Positions 53,668 through 62,347 of a stretch of DNA of 64,000 nt are shown here, in pieces. Under the pieces are notes generated by a model. The model saw only the letters and a program-made list of their open reading frames with translations, searched no databases and had not been told where the DNA came from. The stretch's first letter is position 1; each line of letters starts with the position of its first letter. Made by a program: the position numbers and the translations under genes. The DNA comes from JBCDKH01 sp964388485 (lineage in GTDB: Bacteria; Planctomycetota; Phycisphaerae; Tepidisphaerales; Tepidisphaeraceae): contig CAYMAS010000017.1 of assembly GCA_964388485.1 (NCBI GenBank), forward strand, positions 9,882 to 73,881. Reading direction: 5' to 3'.

Positions 53668-56091
53668 TCAGAATGCCGCTTCGCCGGCGAGTTGCATGCG
53701 GAGCAGGAGCAGCGCGGCACTGAGTTGGGCGTCGTTTTCGAGTAGGACCTCGACCGCGTTCTGTTCCTCGTCCTCGATCTTCACCGTCGCCTCGGAGCCG
53801 TCGTCACGCAGGACGTCGAGGCTCTGGCGGGCCCGGATCGCGTCGATGGCCTGGCGGTGCGTCATCTCGACGACGACGTCGGGATCGACGCCCCACTCGG
53901 TGTCGAGCTCTTCCTTATGGATGTTCCGGCCACTGGGCAGGTAGTAGTGGCTCGTAGTGAGCTTGAGCCACGCGTCGCCGCCGCGGCGGCCGACGTCTTT
54001 GAGCTCCTGGACGCTGCCCTTGCCGAAGGTGCGTTCGCCGACCACGAGCGCCCGGCCGCTGTCCTTGAGGGCACCGCTGACGATCTCGCTGGCCGAAGCG
54101 CTGTAGCCGTTGACGAGGACGACCATCGGCAGGTCGGTGTCGTACCGGCTGGCTTGGGCCTTGAAGACCTGGCGGCGGACGTTGCGTCGCTCGCCGCGGG
54201 TCGAAACGATTTCGCCGTTGCCTTCGCGGCCGGTGAGGAACTCGTCGCTGACGCTCACCGCCGACTGCAGCAAGCCACCGGGATTGTGCCTAAGGTCGAG
54301 CACAAGGGCCTCGGCCCCGGCTTCTTCGAGCTGATGCAACGCCTCGCGAAGCTCGCGGGCGGTGGTCCGCTGGAAATTGGTCAGCCGCAGATAGCCGATG
54401 TTGGCCTGTTCGTCGGCGATCCAGTCCCATTCGCCGTCTTCGAGTTGCTGCCAGCCGGTGATGGACTGAACCTCGATTTGCCGGCGTTCGAGCGTGTGGT
54501 CGGCCACTTCGCCGTCAAGGCTGCGGACGGTGAGCGTCACTTCGGTGCCCGGATCGCCGGTGATGACCTTGACGGCGTCGCTGTCGCTGATGCCGTGGGC
54601 GCTCTTGCCGTCGATGTGCGTGATGACGTCGCCGTATTTGATGCCGCTCTCGATCGCCGGCCCGCCCAGCAGCGGGCTGACGACGCGAAGATCACCATTG
54701 TCTTCAGCGCGGATTTTGATCCCCACGCCGACAAAGTTGCCCTGCGTGCTCTTGCGGAACTCCGCGACCTGGCTGGGCCAGATGACGGCAGTGAACGGGT
54801 CGAGCTCCGTCAACGCTCCGTCGGCAAACTCATAGACGAGGACCTCATCGGGCAGCTTGAGCGTCCGATTGTTGAGGGCCGACAGCGACCGGAGCAGCGT
54901 CGTGGCGGTCGAGCGGTTGGGCTCGTTGCCGTTGGCGATGAGGTCGCGTTGCTCAGCGAGGCCTTCGAGGAAACGATTGCGATCCTCTTCGTCGGCGATG
55001 CTCGGGAAGGTTTCGCTGAGCTTGTTGGTCAACGCGACGGCTTCGAGCGCATCGATGCCGCCGACGAGCATCTGCCGCAGGGCAACTTCGCGGACGTGGT
55101 ACTGCCGGGCGTCTTCCAGAGCGTCGCGGAGCATCGTCATCGTGATGCCGCTGACGGCGTCCTTCCAGTCGCGCTTGAACTCCGCGGCGAGCATCTGAGC
55201 GTCGTCCTCGGCCGGCTGCGTCGTCGGGTCGACGGCGTCGCCTGCTTCGCCGTCGAGGACGGTCGGGTCATCGATGGGATCGCCCATCTTCTCGTTCGTC
55301 TCGTCGTCATCCCGCGCCGCGGCCAGGGCCTGGTCGACCAATCGCTGCTCCTCGATGGCGGCATCGCGGAGGTCGATGAGGTGGTCCGGCACGTACGTCG
55401 CCAGCAGGCGGACGCGTCGCTGGGCGTTCTTGAACCTCTCGTGCCACTTGGCCTCCTGGCTCTCGATGCCGCTGAGGTCGCCCCAGACGCGCATCGCCTT
55501 GAGCCACTCGCCGTTGGTCTCGTAGGCCAGGCCCAGCTGTTCGCTTTCGGCGATGAGCTCCTGCACCCAAGGCTGAGCCTTGAAGGCCGCCTCGTCTTCG
55601 GCGAGCGACAGGGCGTTGTGGGCTGCGGTGATGGCCCTTGAGCGGAAGCCGTTGTCCCGCAGGACCATCACGTCCTTGACCTGCCGGTCGAAGGCCACTT
55701 CGCGTTCGGCGGCGAAGCGTTCGCGTTTTTCCTGGAAGTCGGCGACCCAGTCGTCCATCTGCCGGAGCGACGGATCGTCGGGCCGGAGCTTGAGCGCCTG
55801 TTCGAGCAGCTGCCGGGTCTCCTGCAGATCGCCGTCACCGGCGGCGAGGATGGCGCGACGCTTGAGGACGTCGGCGTTGACGAACTCAGGCTCGAGCATC
55901 GCCAGCCGAATCGCCTCGCCCACGCCCCGCTGGCTGCTGTCGGCCAGCATCGGCCCTTGCGGCTCGTCCGCCCGGGCGGTCTCCGATCCGACACACGCGA
56001 GTCCGCCAAAGCCGACCGCCAGCACAATGCCCGCGGTCGCGGTCTGAAGGAGGCGGCGGGTACGGCTGGGCGTGCGATGAAGGTGCTGCAT
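53668..56091 (-). CDS. S41 family C-terminal processing peptidase
   Basis: An exported protein of about 807 residues (signal peptide near 10-40, ending TARA). A long helical N-terminal region (about 50-410) contains a TPR-like stretch (DLQETRQLLEQALKLRPDD). A PDZ domain (about 450-530; VGVGIKIRAEDNGDLRVVS) precedes the S41 protease core (LVLDLRHNPGGLL, the nucleophile Ser in GYSASASEIVSGAL and general-base Lys in ERTFGKGSVQ), then YYLPSGRNIHKEELDTEWGV. CtpA/Prc proteins trim envelope proteins from the C-terminus. The helical N-terminal extension is much longer than in CtpA. Start ATG 56091 is chosen; a 24-base duplication adds two further in-frame ATGs upstream. Confidence 0.9.
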   Translation of the reverse strand: MQHLHRTPSRTRRLLQTATAGIVLAVGFGGLACVGSETARADEPQGPMLADSSQRGVGEAIRLAMLEPEFVNADVLKRRAILAAGDGDLQETRQLLEQALKLRPDDPSLRQMDDWVADFQEKRERFAAEREVAFDRQVKDVMVLRDNGFRSRAITAAHNALSLAEDEAAFKAQPWVQELIAESEQLGLAYETNGEWLKAMRVWGDLSGIESQEAKWHERFKNAQRRVRLLATYVPDHLIDLRDAAIEEQRLVDQALAAARDDDETNEKMGDPIDDPTVLDGEAGDAVDPTTQPAEDDAQMLAAEFKRDWKDAVSGITMTMLRDALEDARQYHVREVALRQMLVGGIDALEAVALTNKLSETFPSIADEEDRNRFLEGLAEQRDLIANGNEPNRSTATTLLRSLSALNNRTLKLPDEVLVYEFADGALTELDPFTAVIWPSQVAEFRKSTQGNFVGVGIKIRAEDNGDLRVVSPLLGGPAIESGIKYGDVITHIDGKSAHGISDSDAVKVITGDPGTEVTLTVRSLDGEVADHTLERRQIEVQSITGWQQLEDGEWDWIADEQANIGYLRLTNFQRTTARELREALHQLEEAGAEALVLDLRHNPGGLLQSAVSVSDEFLTGREGNGEIVSTRGERRNVRRQVFKAQASRYDTDLPMVVLVNGYSASASEIVSGALKDSGRALVVGERTFGKGSVQELKDVGRRGGDAWLKLTTSHYYLPSGRNIHKEELDTEWGVDPDVVVEMTHRQAIDAIRARQSLDVLRDDGSEATVKIEDEEQNAVEVLLENDAQLSAALLLLRMQLAGEAAF

Positions 56092-56126
56092 AAGCGTCGA
56101 GCGATGGTGCTGCATGAGCGTCGAGC
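56082..56126. repeat. 24-base tandem duplication at the S41 peptidase start
   Basis: GGTGCTGCATAAGCGTCGAG (56082-56101) recurs at 56106-56125 with one change, a 24-base period. On the minus strand it duplicates the first codons and start ATG of the gene (STLMQHH, then STLMQHL). Confidence 0.8.
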
Positions 56127-56239
56127 AAACGGACAACGGGACAGGGCCCCACCCGCAGACTCATACGATGCGGGACCGCATGAGTTTCACTCATCGGTCA
56201 TCGAGCTGCAACCGTGTGGACGAGCAGGGAATAGCGGAT

Positions 56240-56327
56240 CTGGGGTAGCCACGGAGCTTGCTCCGCGAGTCCGGACGCACTTGGGGCATCCTCCCGACAC
56301 GCGGACCAAGGTCCGCGGCTACCCCAG
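56240..56327. repeat. Inverted repeat, family B
   Basis: The left arm CTGGGGTAGCCACGGAGCTT and the right arm AGGTCCGCGGCTACCCCAG are imperfect complements (about 24 of 28 positions) around a GC-rich centre. It lies between the S41 peptidase start and argS, 37 bases upstream of argS. A half copy is at 41361-41400. Confidence 0.8.
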
Positions 56328-56364
56328 AAGCAACGGATGAGCTGAGCCTCCCTACAACGACACC

Positions 56365-58122
56365 ATGCCCCTCCAAACGCCTCGCGACGCCCTGCACGAC
56401 ACGCTCCGCGACGCCTTTTGCCGCGTCACGGGGTTCGACGACGTCGACCCGCTCGTCTCGCCGTGTGGCAACAAGACCATGGGCGATTACCAGTCCAACG
56501 CCGCCATGAGCCTCGCCGGGCGGATCAAGAAGGAGCGTGGCGACAAGGCCAACCCCCGGCAGATCGCGACGGACGTGGCAGACCTGTTGTCGGACCTGGA
56601 GATGCTGGCGGAGAAGCCCAAGATCGCCGGGCCGGGGTTCATCAACTTCCGACTCTCGCCGACATGGGTCGCGCAGCAGGCGAGCGAGGCGTTGTCCGAC
56701 AACCGACTCGGCGTGCCGAGGGACGAGCCGACGCAGACGGTCGTGGTCGAATACAGCAGCCCCAACATCGCCAAGCAGATGCACGTCGGGCACATCCGCT
56801 CGACCATCCTCGGCGACGCGGCGGCACGCGTGCTCGAGTTCCTGGGGCACCACGTCATCCGCCAAAACCACGTTGGCGACTGGGGCACGCAGTTCGGCAT
56901 GCTCATCGCCCGGCTCAACGAAGCCGGCGGCCCCACCGCCGCCGCAACCGCCCCCATCGGCGACCTCGAGGACTTCTACCGACAGGCCAAGCGGCGCTTC
57001 GACGAGGACGAGGCGTTCAAGACCCAGGCCCGCGAGACGGTCGTCCGGCTCCAGTCGGGCGAATCGGCCGAACGTGACGCCTGGCAGCGGCTGGTGGACG
57101 AGACGCGAAAAGACTACCTGCCGACCTACGACCGGCTGAACGTGCAACTCGGCGTCGACGACGAGCGCGGCGAGTCGTTCTACAACGACCGCCTGCCGTC
57201 ACTGGCAAGGGATCTCGAAGACGCCGGGGTCGCGGCCGTCTCCGACGGGGCCCTCGTCAGCTTCGCAGGCGACTTCAAGAGCCCCTTGATGATCCGCAAG
57301 ACCGACGGCGGCTACTGCTACGGCACGACCGATCTGGCGGCCGTCGAGTACCGGGCGACGGAGCTCAAGGCCGACCGCGTGCTCTACTTCGTCGATGCAC
57401 GGCAGGCTCAGCACTTCAAGCAGGTCTTCGCCACGGCAAAGGTGGCAGCCGAGAAGATCCCCGACTGGCAGCCGGTGGGCGACGTGTCGTTCGAGCACGC
57501 CAGCTTCGGCAGCGTCCTGGGCGAAGGCGGCACGCCGCTCAAGACGCGTGACGGCGGGACGATCAAGCTCGTCGATCTGCTCGACGAGGCCGAGCGGCGG
57601 GCGCGGATCGTGGTCGAGGAGGCGTCGCCCGACTTGCCCGCCGACGAGAAGGACGCCCTTGCCAAGGCGGTGGGCATCGGCGCGGTCAAGTACGCGGATT
57701 TATCGAAGGACCGGGCCAGCGACTACGTCTTCAGCTTCGACGAGATGCTCCGCCTCGACGGCAACAGCGGGCCGTACATGCAGTACGCCCACGCCCGGGT
57801 GCGGTCGGTGCTCCGCAAAGCCGAGTCGGCCGGCGGCGGCACGATCTCGACGCTCGACGCTCCCGAAGAGGTCGCGTTGGCCAAGCAGCTGCTGCTCTTC
57901 GGAGACGCCGTCCAGCAGGTCGCCCTCGACCTGCGGCCGCACGTGCTGTGTGCCTACCTGTACGACACCGCCCGGGCGTTCAGCCGGTTCTACGACGCGT
58001 GCCCGATCCTCAAGAGCGAGGGGGCAATCCGCGAGAGTCGGCTTGCGTTGGCGGACCTGACGGGGCGGACGATCGCGCAGGGGCTCGACCTCCTCGGGAT
58101 CGACCACCCGGAGCGAATGTGA
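56365..58122 (+). CDS. argS: Arginyl-tRNA synthetase
   Basis: ArgRS charges tRNA-Arg. Visible features are the N-terminal tRNA-D-loop-binding domain (residues 1-100), the motif VEYSSPNIAKQMHVGHIRST containing the HVGH form of the HIGH signature (H140, H143), WGTQFGMLI, the TDLAAVEYR and YFVDARQAQHFKQ segments, and the C-terminal anticodon-binding helices (RFYDACPILKSE). The 585-residue length is normal. A canonical KMSK is absent, as is common in ArgRS. Confidence 0.96.
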   Translation: MPLQTPRDALHDTLRDAFCRVTGFDDVDPLVSPCGNKTMGDYQSNAAMSLAGRIKKERGDKANPRQIATDVADLLSDLEMLAEKPKIAGPGFINFRLSPTWVAQQASEALSDNRLGVPRDEPTQTVVVEYSSPNIAKQMHVGHIRSTILGDAAARVLEFLGHHVIRQNHVGDWGTQFGMLIARLNEAGGPTAAATAPIGDLEDFYRQAKRRFDEDEAFKTQARETVVRLQSGESAERDAWQRLVDETRKDYLPTYDRLNVQLGVDDERGESFYNDRLPSLARDLEDAGVAAVSDGALVSFAGDFKSPLMIRKTDGGYCYGTTDLAAVEYRATELKADRVLYFVDARQAQHFKQVFATAKVAAEKIPDWQPVGDVSFEHASFGSVLGEGGTPLKTRDGGTIKLVDLLDEAERRARIVVEEASPDLPADEKDALAKAVGIGAVKYADLSKDRASDYVFSFDEMLRLDGNSGPYMQYAHARVRSVLRKAESAGGGTISTLDAPEEVALAKQLLLFGDAVQQVALDLRPHVLCAYLYDTARAFSRFYDACPILKSEGAIRESRLALADLTGRTIAQGLDLLGIDHPERM

Positions 58123-58222
58123 CGAGACTCGATGAGCGGTTAGGAAGATTCCCCGCTCCAGGTTGCGACGTCCTGTCGTAGCTCCGGGTGCTTCAAAATC
58201 GTTTGAAAACCGAACGTGCATG

Positions 58223-58294
58223 GGAGGTTCGCGACCGGAAACCGGACGCCACGTGGACGTCCGGAGCACTGAACCGTTTGCATTTCGAACCTCC
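58223..58294. repeat. Nested inverted repeats in the argS downstream spacer
   Basis: GGAGGTTCG (about 58223-58232) pairs with CGAACCTCC (about 58286-58294), enclosing a second pair CCGGACG (58242) / CGTCCGG (58264) around CCACGTGG. The 353-base spacer 58123-58475 has no gene that I can support; it holds this structure and the two palindromes that follow. Confidence 0.55.
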
Positions 58295-58320
58295 GTGACA
58301 CCCCGACACGCTTGATCGGC

Positions 58321-58334
58321 GCTCCACGTGGAGC
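58321..58334. repeat. Perfect palindrome GCTCCACGTGGAGC, copy 1
   Basis: A 14-base perfect palindrome centred on CACGTG in the spacer between argS and a convergent small gene. Identical copies occur at 58386 and 60684. Confidence 0.7.
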
Positions 58335-58382
58335 ATCATCAACGTGCAAAACCCCCGCCGGCGTGGCCAATGGAGGGTTGAG

Positions 58383-58402
58383 CGCGCTCCACGTGGAGCG
58401 CG
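58383..58402. repeat. Perfect 20-bp palindrome containing GCTCCACGTGGAGC, copy 2
   Basis: The 14-base core (58386-58399) is extended by CGC on one side and GCG on the other, giving a perfect 20-bp palindrome. It could be a protein-binding site or a transcript-end hairpin. Confidence 0.75.
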
Positions 58403-58475
58403 GACCTCCAGACCCCTCGCCGCCACACTTCCAACGCCGACCTCGGCGGCCGCCGGGGCGCAACGCGACAGATCG

Positions 58476-58871
58476 TCATGCAGCGTCCGCGACGGGTCGG
58501 CCGGTGATGCCGTTGGCCAACTCCTCGAGCCGGCGATCGTCCAGCTCCAGCAGCGGCAACTCGAACCGCAGCCCGGCAAACCCGAGCCCGTGGCGAAGGT
58601 GATCCTCAGCCGTCTGCTGCCACTCCGCGGCCCGCAGCGCGTCGTCGCCTTCGAGTCGGATCGGCAGGTAGATCAACGCCGTCTCCGCCTCCGATGCCGC
58701 CTCGGCCAAGGAGACCAGCTGCCGCGTCCAGCCTCGCAGGACGTCTGATCCGGCCGGCGGCACGTTGATGTCGATCCCGTCGCACGTCTGGCGGACCAGC
58801 GACGTCAGGACGTCGGCGTCACGGGTGCCGTCGTGGGCGATGAGGGCGCGTTGCTTCGTCGGTTTGGCCAT
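58476..58871 (-). CDS. Hypothetical soluble protein
   Basis: A 131-residue protein: an N-terminal strand (KQRALIAHDGTRDADVL), a helix (RGWTRQLVSLAEAASEAETA), a second strand (LIYLPIRLEG), then helices and ELPLLELDDRRLEELAN. The alternating strand/helix order and IAHDGTRD start recall small Rossmann-like or methylglyoxal-synthase-like folds, but active-site residues do not line up and I do not assign a function. It lies 25 bases after the alcohol dehydrogenase gene on the same strand and may share its transcript. Confidence 0.65.
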   Translation of the reverse strand: MAKPTKQRALIAHDGTRDADVLTSLVRQTCDGIDINVPPAGSDVLRGWTRQLVSLAEAASEAETALIYLPIRLEGDDALRAAEWQQTAEDHLRHGLGFAGLRFELPLLELDDRRLEELANGITGRPVADAA

Positions 58872-58896
58872 AGGTCGCTTCGTCTCTCCGGTTCCC

Positions 58897-59868
58897 TTAC
58901 ATCGTCAGCAACGCCTTGAGCACGTTACCTTCGCTCGCCGCTCGCATCGCCTCGGGGCCGTCGTCGAGGCGGAAGCGACGACTCACCAACGAGGCCACGT
59001 CCACCCGCGCCTCGGCGAGGAGCTTAATCGCAGGAGCAAACGGACCACAACGGCTGCCTTGGATCGTGATCTCGTCGATGACGATTGGTGCCAGATCGAT
59101 CGGCTGACCGGTGGGCGATGGGGCGACGGTGCTCTTGAGGACCAGTGTGCCGCGAGGTCGGCACATCGCCGCCGCGACGCCTAAGCCGGCGGCGTTGCCG
59201 GTGCAGTCGACGACGACGTCCTGGTCGTGCCGGGGTTCGATCTCGCGGAGGTGCCGGCTCTTGATGCCCCACCGCTCACAGAGCTGGAGCTTGCCGGCGT
59301 TGCGTCCGACGACGCGGACTGCGGCCTTCGTTTGGGCCAGGACCTGGGCGACGAGCAGGCCGAGCCGGCCCCCGCCGAGGACGGTGACCCACGTCCTGTC
59401 GTTCAGGAGCGGCCCGAGTTGCCGCTCGACCTGCACCGCCGCAGCAAGGGGCTCCACGAACGTCGCCTCGTCATCGCCGACCGTGTCCGGCAAGACGTGC
59501 AGGTTCCGCTCCGGCAGGACGCACCAGTCGGCAAAGGCCCCGTCCCGACCGACGATGCCGAGCACGGTCCGGTTGCGACAATGACTCGACAGGCCCCGCT
59601 TGCACAGGTCGCACTGCCGACAGACGCAGTTGATCTCGCCGACGACCCGCTTGCCGACGAGCGTCTCGTCGTCCGCCTCCTCGACCGTCGCGACGAACTC
59701 GTGCCCCAGGACGCCGCGAAAGCCCATGTAGCCCCGGCAGATCTCCAAATCCGTCGAGCAGATGCCGGCCTGCCGGACGCGGAGCAAGGCTTCGCCGGCG
59801 GGACGTTCGGGGGTGCGGCGACGCTTGTCGAGCTTGAGCTTGCCGTCGAACGACAACGCCCGGCTCAC
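58897..59868 (-). CDS. Zinc-dependent alcohol dehydrogenase (MDR family)
   Basis: A 323-residue medium-chain dehydrogenase. The catalytic zinc site has Cys37 (AGICSTD), H56-E57 (GHEF) and the Glu of FVEPLAAAVQ. Four structural-zinc cysteines are present in CVCRQCDLCKRGLSSHC. The NAD(P)-binding Rossmann motif is VLGGGRLGLLVAQ. The alcohol or sugar substrate cannot be told. The GTG start at 59868 overlaps the stop of the upstream HEAT-repeat lipoprotein gene (GTGA), so the two are translationally coupled, an odd pairing of an envelope protein with a cytoplasmic enzyme. Confidence 0.92.
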   Translation of the reverse strand: MSRALSFDGKLKLDKRRRTPERPAGEALLRVRQAGICSTDLEICRGYMGFRGVLGHEFVATVEEADDETLVGKRVVGEINCVCRQCDLCKRGLSSHCRNRTVLGIVGRDGAFADWCVLPERNLHVLPDTVGDDEATFVEPLAAAVQVERQLGPLLNDRTWVTVLGGGRLGLLVAQVLAQTKAAVRVVGRNAGKLQLCERWGIKSRHLREIEPRHDQDVVVDCTGNAAGLGVAAAMCRPRGTLVLKSTVAPSPTGQPIDLAPIVIDEITIQGSRCGPFAPAIKLLAEARVDVASLVSRRFRLDDGPEAMRAASEGNVLKALLTM

Positions 59869-60659
59869 GACGCGGGCTCCTCGGCCCCTTCGAAGGCGAG
59901 GGCCAGCCACGCTTCCGAGTCGTAGCCGCGATCCGTCTTGAACATCAGGGCCAGCGACGAGCGGGCCTGGAAGGCGATGGCGAAGTCGTCATCGTCGAGC
60001 AAGGCGGCGAGTTGTTCGACGACCTCGACCTGCCGATATCGGGCCAGCGATTCGACTGCGGCGAGTCGGACGTCGACGTCCTCGTCGTCGGCCAACGCCC
60101 GGGCCAGCAGTTCGTCGGCGGCTTCGGGATCGGGCACATTGCCCAGGGCCTTGGCGGCTTCGAGGCGGACAAGCGTGTCGTCGTCGGTCAGCAGGGACGT
60201 GAGAATCTCGGTCTTATTCCAGGCCCCGGCACGGTTGAGGGCTCGTGTGGCGGTAGCTCGCAGCAGCGGTGCCTCGTCCGGCTGGGCGGCGATGGCGGCA
60301 TAGAGATCGACGTAGGGCTCTTCGCGCCCGGCCCGGGTTTCAGCCAGCTGGTTGATGGCGAAGAACTGCTTCGTCGCGTCCGCATTCTCGTTGGCCAGCG
60401 TGCGGGCGGCGTCGACGATCTCGGGCGTGCTGCCGCCTCGGGCGAGCTGGATGAGCGACCCGCCGACGGAGAAGATTCCCACGACGGCAGCGGCGATGCC
60501 GAAGACGATGCCCTGGGTGATCGTCTCGGCGACGGCTTCGTTGCGGGCGAAGTTTTCCTCGCGATCATCCCGCCACGGGTCCCCTTCGGGCCGGAGGTTG
60601 CAGCCGACGAGCAGGGAGCCCGTCAGGCAGGTGATGAGCAGGGTTCGGCGGAGCTTCAT
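59865..60659 (-). CDS. HEAT-repeat lipoprotein
   Basis: A 264-residue protein with a lipoprotein signal (LLITCLTGSLLVGC, lipidated Cys near residue 20), a hydrophobic segment (about 50-72; IVFGIAAAVVGIFSVGG) and HEAT-like helical repeats in the second half (LVRLEAAKALGNVPDPEAAD; DVRLAAVESLARYRQVEVVE). It probably acts as a binding scaffold in the envelope. A GCTCCACGTGGAGC palindrome lies 25 bases upstream of the ATG. The gene is coupled by GTGA overlap to an alcohol dehydrogenase. Confidence 0.82.
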   Translation of the reverse strand: MKLRRTLLITCLTGSLLVGCNLRPEGDPWRDDREENFARNEAVAETITQGIVFGIAAAVVGIFSVGGSLIQLARGGSTPEIVDAARTLANENADATKQFFAINQLAETRAGREEPYVDLYAAIAAQPDEAPLLRATATRALNRAGAWNKTEILTSLLTDDDTLVRLEAAKALGNVPDPEAADELLARALADDEDVDVRLAAVESLARYRQVEVVEQLAALLDDDDFAIAFQARSSLALMFKTDRGYDSEAWLALAFEGAEEPAS

Positions 60660-60683
60660 CGGAAGGACGGTAGAGGGTCGAGT

Positions 60684-60697
60684 GCTCCACGTGGAGC
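60684..60697. promoter_or_regulatory. Perfect palindrome GCTCCACGTGGAGC, copy 3
   Basis: Identical to the cores at 58321 and 58386. Here it sits 25 bases upstream of the HEAT lipoprotein start and 34 bases downstream of the murI stop, a position suited to an operator or a transcript-end hairpin. Confidence 0.5.
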
Positions 60698-60730
60698 GCC
60701 AGGGATGTTCTGGAGCTATGTCAGGAGATT

Positions 60731-61705
60731 TCAACCGATCCGCATCTTCCGTCGCGGCGTCTGTGGAGCGGGTGCCGCATCGAGATCGAGGAGCTCCGGG
60801 CCTTCGACCGGCTCGCCCAGGAACCGTCCCGCCAGCTTGCCGAACCGGCTCGGCACGTCCGTAGCGAAGATCTGCAGATCGCCCCGCTCTTCACCTTCAG
60901 CCCGCAGAGCTCGCTTCTTGAGCACGGCTGCGACGTCCTCGGCGACACTGGAGGCGGAGTCGACGATCACAGTCTCGTCACCGACGATTCGGCGGATGGG
61001 CTGCATGAGGATCGGGTAGTGCGTGCAGCCCAGGACCAGTGCGTGCAAGCCGTCGCCGACGTCGTTGGCGCGGCGGATCATCGGCGTCAGGTACTGCCGC
61101 AGGGCCAGATCGACGATCGGGTCGTTGTCGCGGCGTCCCTCTTCGACGAGCGGCACGAGCAGGGGCGTCGACCGGAGCAGCAGCTGGGCCTTGGGCCGAC
61201 GGGCACTGATGGCCGAGTCGTAGGCCCGGCAGTCGACGGTGGCCTGGGTCGCGATGACGCCGATGGTCGGCCTGGCTCGTTTGCCCCCTGCCGCACACGC
61301 CGCCCTAACGCCGCTCTGGATAACGCCGGTCACATCGATGCCGTCCGCCTTGAGCCGCAGGTCGTACAGGGCCACGGCAGAGGCGCTGTTGCAGGCGACG
61401 ACAAGGTGTTTGGGCCGCCGGCCTTGGCGAGTCAGGCGGTCCAGGGCGGCTTCGAGAACCTCGGTGCTGGCACGCCGGATGGCCTCGGGGCTCTTGGAGC
61501 CATACGGCACGCGGGCGGTGTCGCCGACGTAGACGATCGACTCGCCGGGCAACCGACGCCGCAAGGCGTTGACCACGGTCAACCCGCCCAAGCCACTGTC
61601 GATGACGAGAATCGGAGCCGCCGGATCATCCAGCGAGGCTTCGTCAAAGGGCTCGGGAGGTGCAGCAAGACGGAGAAGAGGGGTGTCGCTCAAGGGTGCA
61701 TCCAT
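60731..61705 (-). CDS. murI: Glutamate racemase
   Basis: MurI makes D-glutamate for peptidoglycan. The motifs IDSGLGGLTV (D36, S37), GDTARVPYGSKS, catalytic Cys105 in VACNSAS, and catalytic Cys227 in LGCTHYP are all present; the 324-residue length includes an N-terminal extension of about 30 residues and a C-terminal tail (APAPQTPRRKMRIG). An intact murI supports a peptidoglycan-containing wall, now accepted for planctomycetes. The start ATG 61705 is 87 bases from the divergent receiver gene. Confidence 0.95.
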   Translation of the reverse strand: MDAPLSDTPLLRLAAPPEPFDEASLDDPAAPILVIDSGLGGLTVVNALRRRLPGESIVYVGDTARVPYGSKSPEAIRRASTEVLEAALDRLTRQGRRPKHLVVACNSASAVALYDLRLKADGIDVTGVIQSGVRAACAAGGKRARPTIGVIATQATVDCRAYDSAISARRPKAQLLLRSTPLLVPLVEEGRRDNDPIVDLALRQYLTPMIRRANDVGDGLHALVLGCTHYPILMQPIRRIVGDETVIVDSASSVAEDVAAVLKKRALRAEGEERGDLQIFATDVPSRFGKLAGRFLGEPVEGPELLDLDAAPAPQTPRRKMRIG

Positions 61706-61792
61706 GCGAGAAGAACGAGTTGTTATCCGTGGTATCGACCATCCATGGCCTGCAACGACGGGAAGTCCCTTTGTAACTTGACTTAGGGGCGA

Positions 61793-62266
61793 ATGCACGC
61801 GGACAATCCGAGTGTGACCGCAGAGGAAACCACCGAGACCACCGATGCCGCCGAACAGCCCGAGGCCCAGGAGCCCGACGGCGAACTGGCGGGCCAGACG
61901 GTGATGATCGTCGATGACGACCCCGACGTCATCCAGACTCTCGAGGCAGCCTTTGAGCCGACCGGCTGCCGGTTGTTGACGACAAAGAACGGTAACAAAG
62001 CCATCGAGTACGCGGAAAAGGAGCAAATCGACCTCATCGTCCTCGACATGATGCTTCCCGGCCGAAGTGGCTTCCTCGTGCTCGAAGCCCTTAAGGCCGA
62101 CCGTCTGCCGAGCGAGAAGCCCTACGTCATCATGCTCACCGGCAACGACGGCGTGCGTCACCAGCAGTACGCCGAAGCTCGTGGCGTCAACGACTACTTC
62201 CACAAGCCCGCGAGCCTCCAGAAGCTCCTCGACCGCTCCATCGAGCTCCTGAAAACCGGTCAGTAA
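61793..62266 (+). CDS. Response regulator, receiver domain with acidic N-terminal tail
   Basis: A 157-residue protein: residues 1-34 are a Glu/Thr/Pro-rich flexible tail, and 35-155 form a receiver domain with the acidic MIVDDDPDV pair, phospho-acceptor Asp in VLDMMLPGRSG, T of MLTGNDG and K of YFHKPAS. There is no output domain. The cognate kinase is not adjacent. The ATG at 61793 follows the divergent murI by 87 bases. Confidence 0.9.
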   Translation: MHADNPSVTAEETTETTDAAEQPEAQEPDGELAGQTVMIVDDDPDVIQTLEAAFEPTGCRLLTTKNGNKAIEYAEKEQIDLIVLDMMLPGRSGFLVLEALKADRLPSEKPYVIMLTGNDGVRHQQYAEARGVNDYFHKPASLQKLLDRSIELLKTGQ

Positions 62267-62294
62267 CGCGTCAGACCATCTTCAATGCCCACCA

Positions 62295-62320
62295 AGCCCA
62301 CGGATTCCCATCCGTGGGCT
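62295..62320 (+). promoter_or_regulatory. Strong hairpin between receiver gene and pheS
   Basis: AGCCCACGGA and TCCGTGGGCT form a perfect 10-bp stem with a 6-base loop, 28 bases after the receiver stop and 28 before the pheS ATG. No T tract follows, so it is either a weak terminator, a processing signal or a pheS leader element. Confidence 0.45.
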
Positions 62321-62347
62321 CTGCTTTGCCCACGACTACCGTTCACC

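Noticed and set aside
53857..55641. 594-codon plus-strand open frame opposite the S41 peptidase
   Set aside because: Same reason: the minus strand has complete protease motifs, and the plus frame is Val/Ala/Asp-rich shadow sequence.
58193..58475. Short open frames in the argS spacer as a gene
   Set aside because: They run through palindromes, have no start signal and give low-complexity Arg/Pro/Ser translations.
62267..62347. T-box or Phe-rich leader peptide for pheS
   Set aside because: Only a simple hairpin is present. There is no T-box consensus, and the short upstream frame has a single Phe codon.
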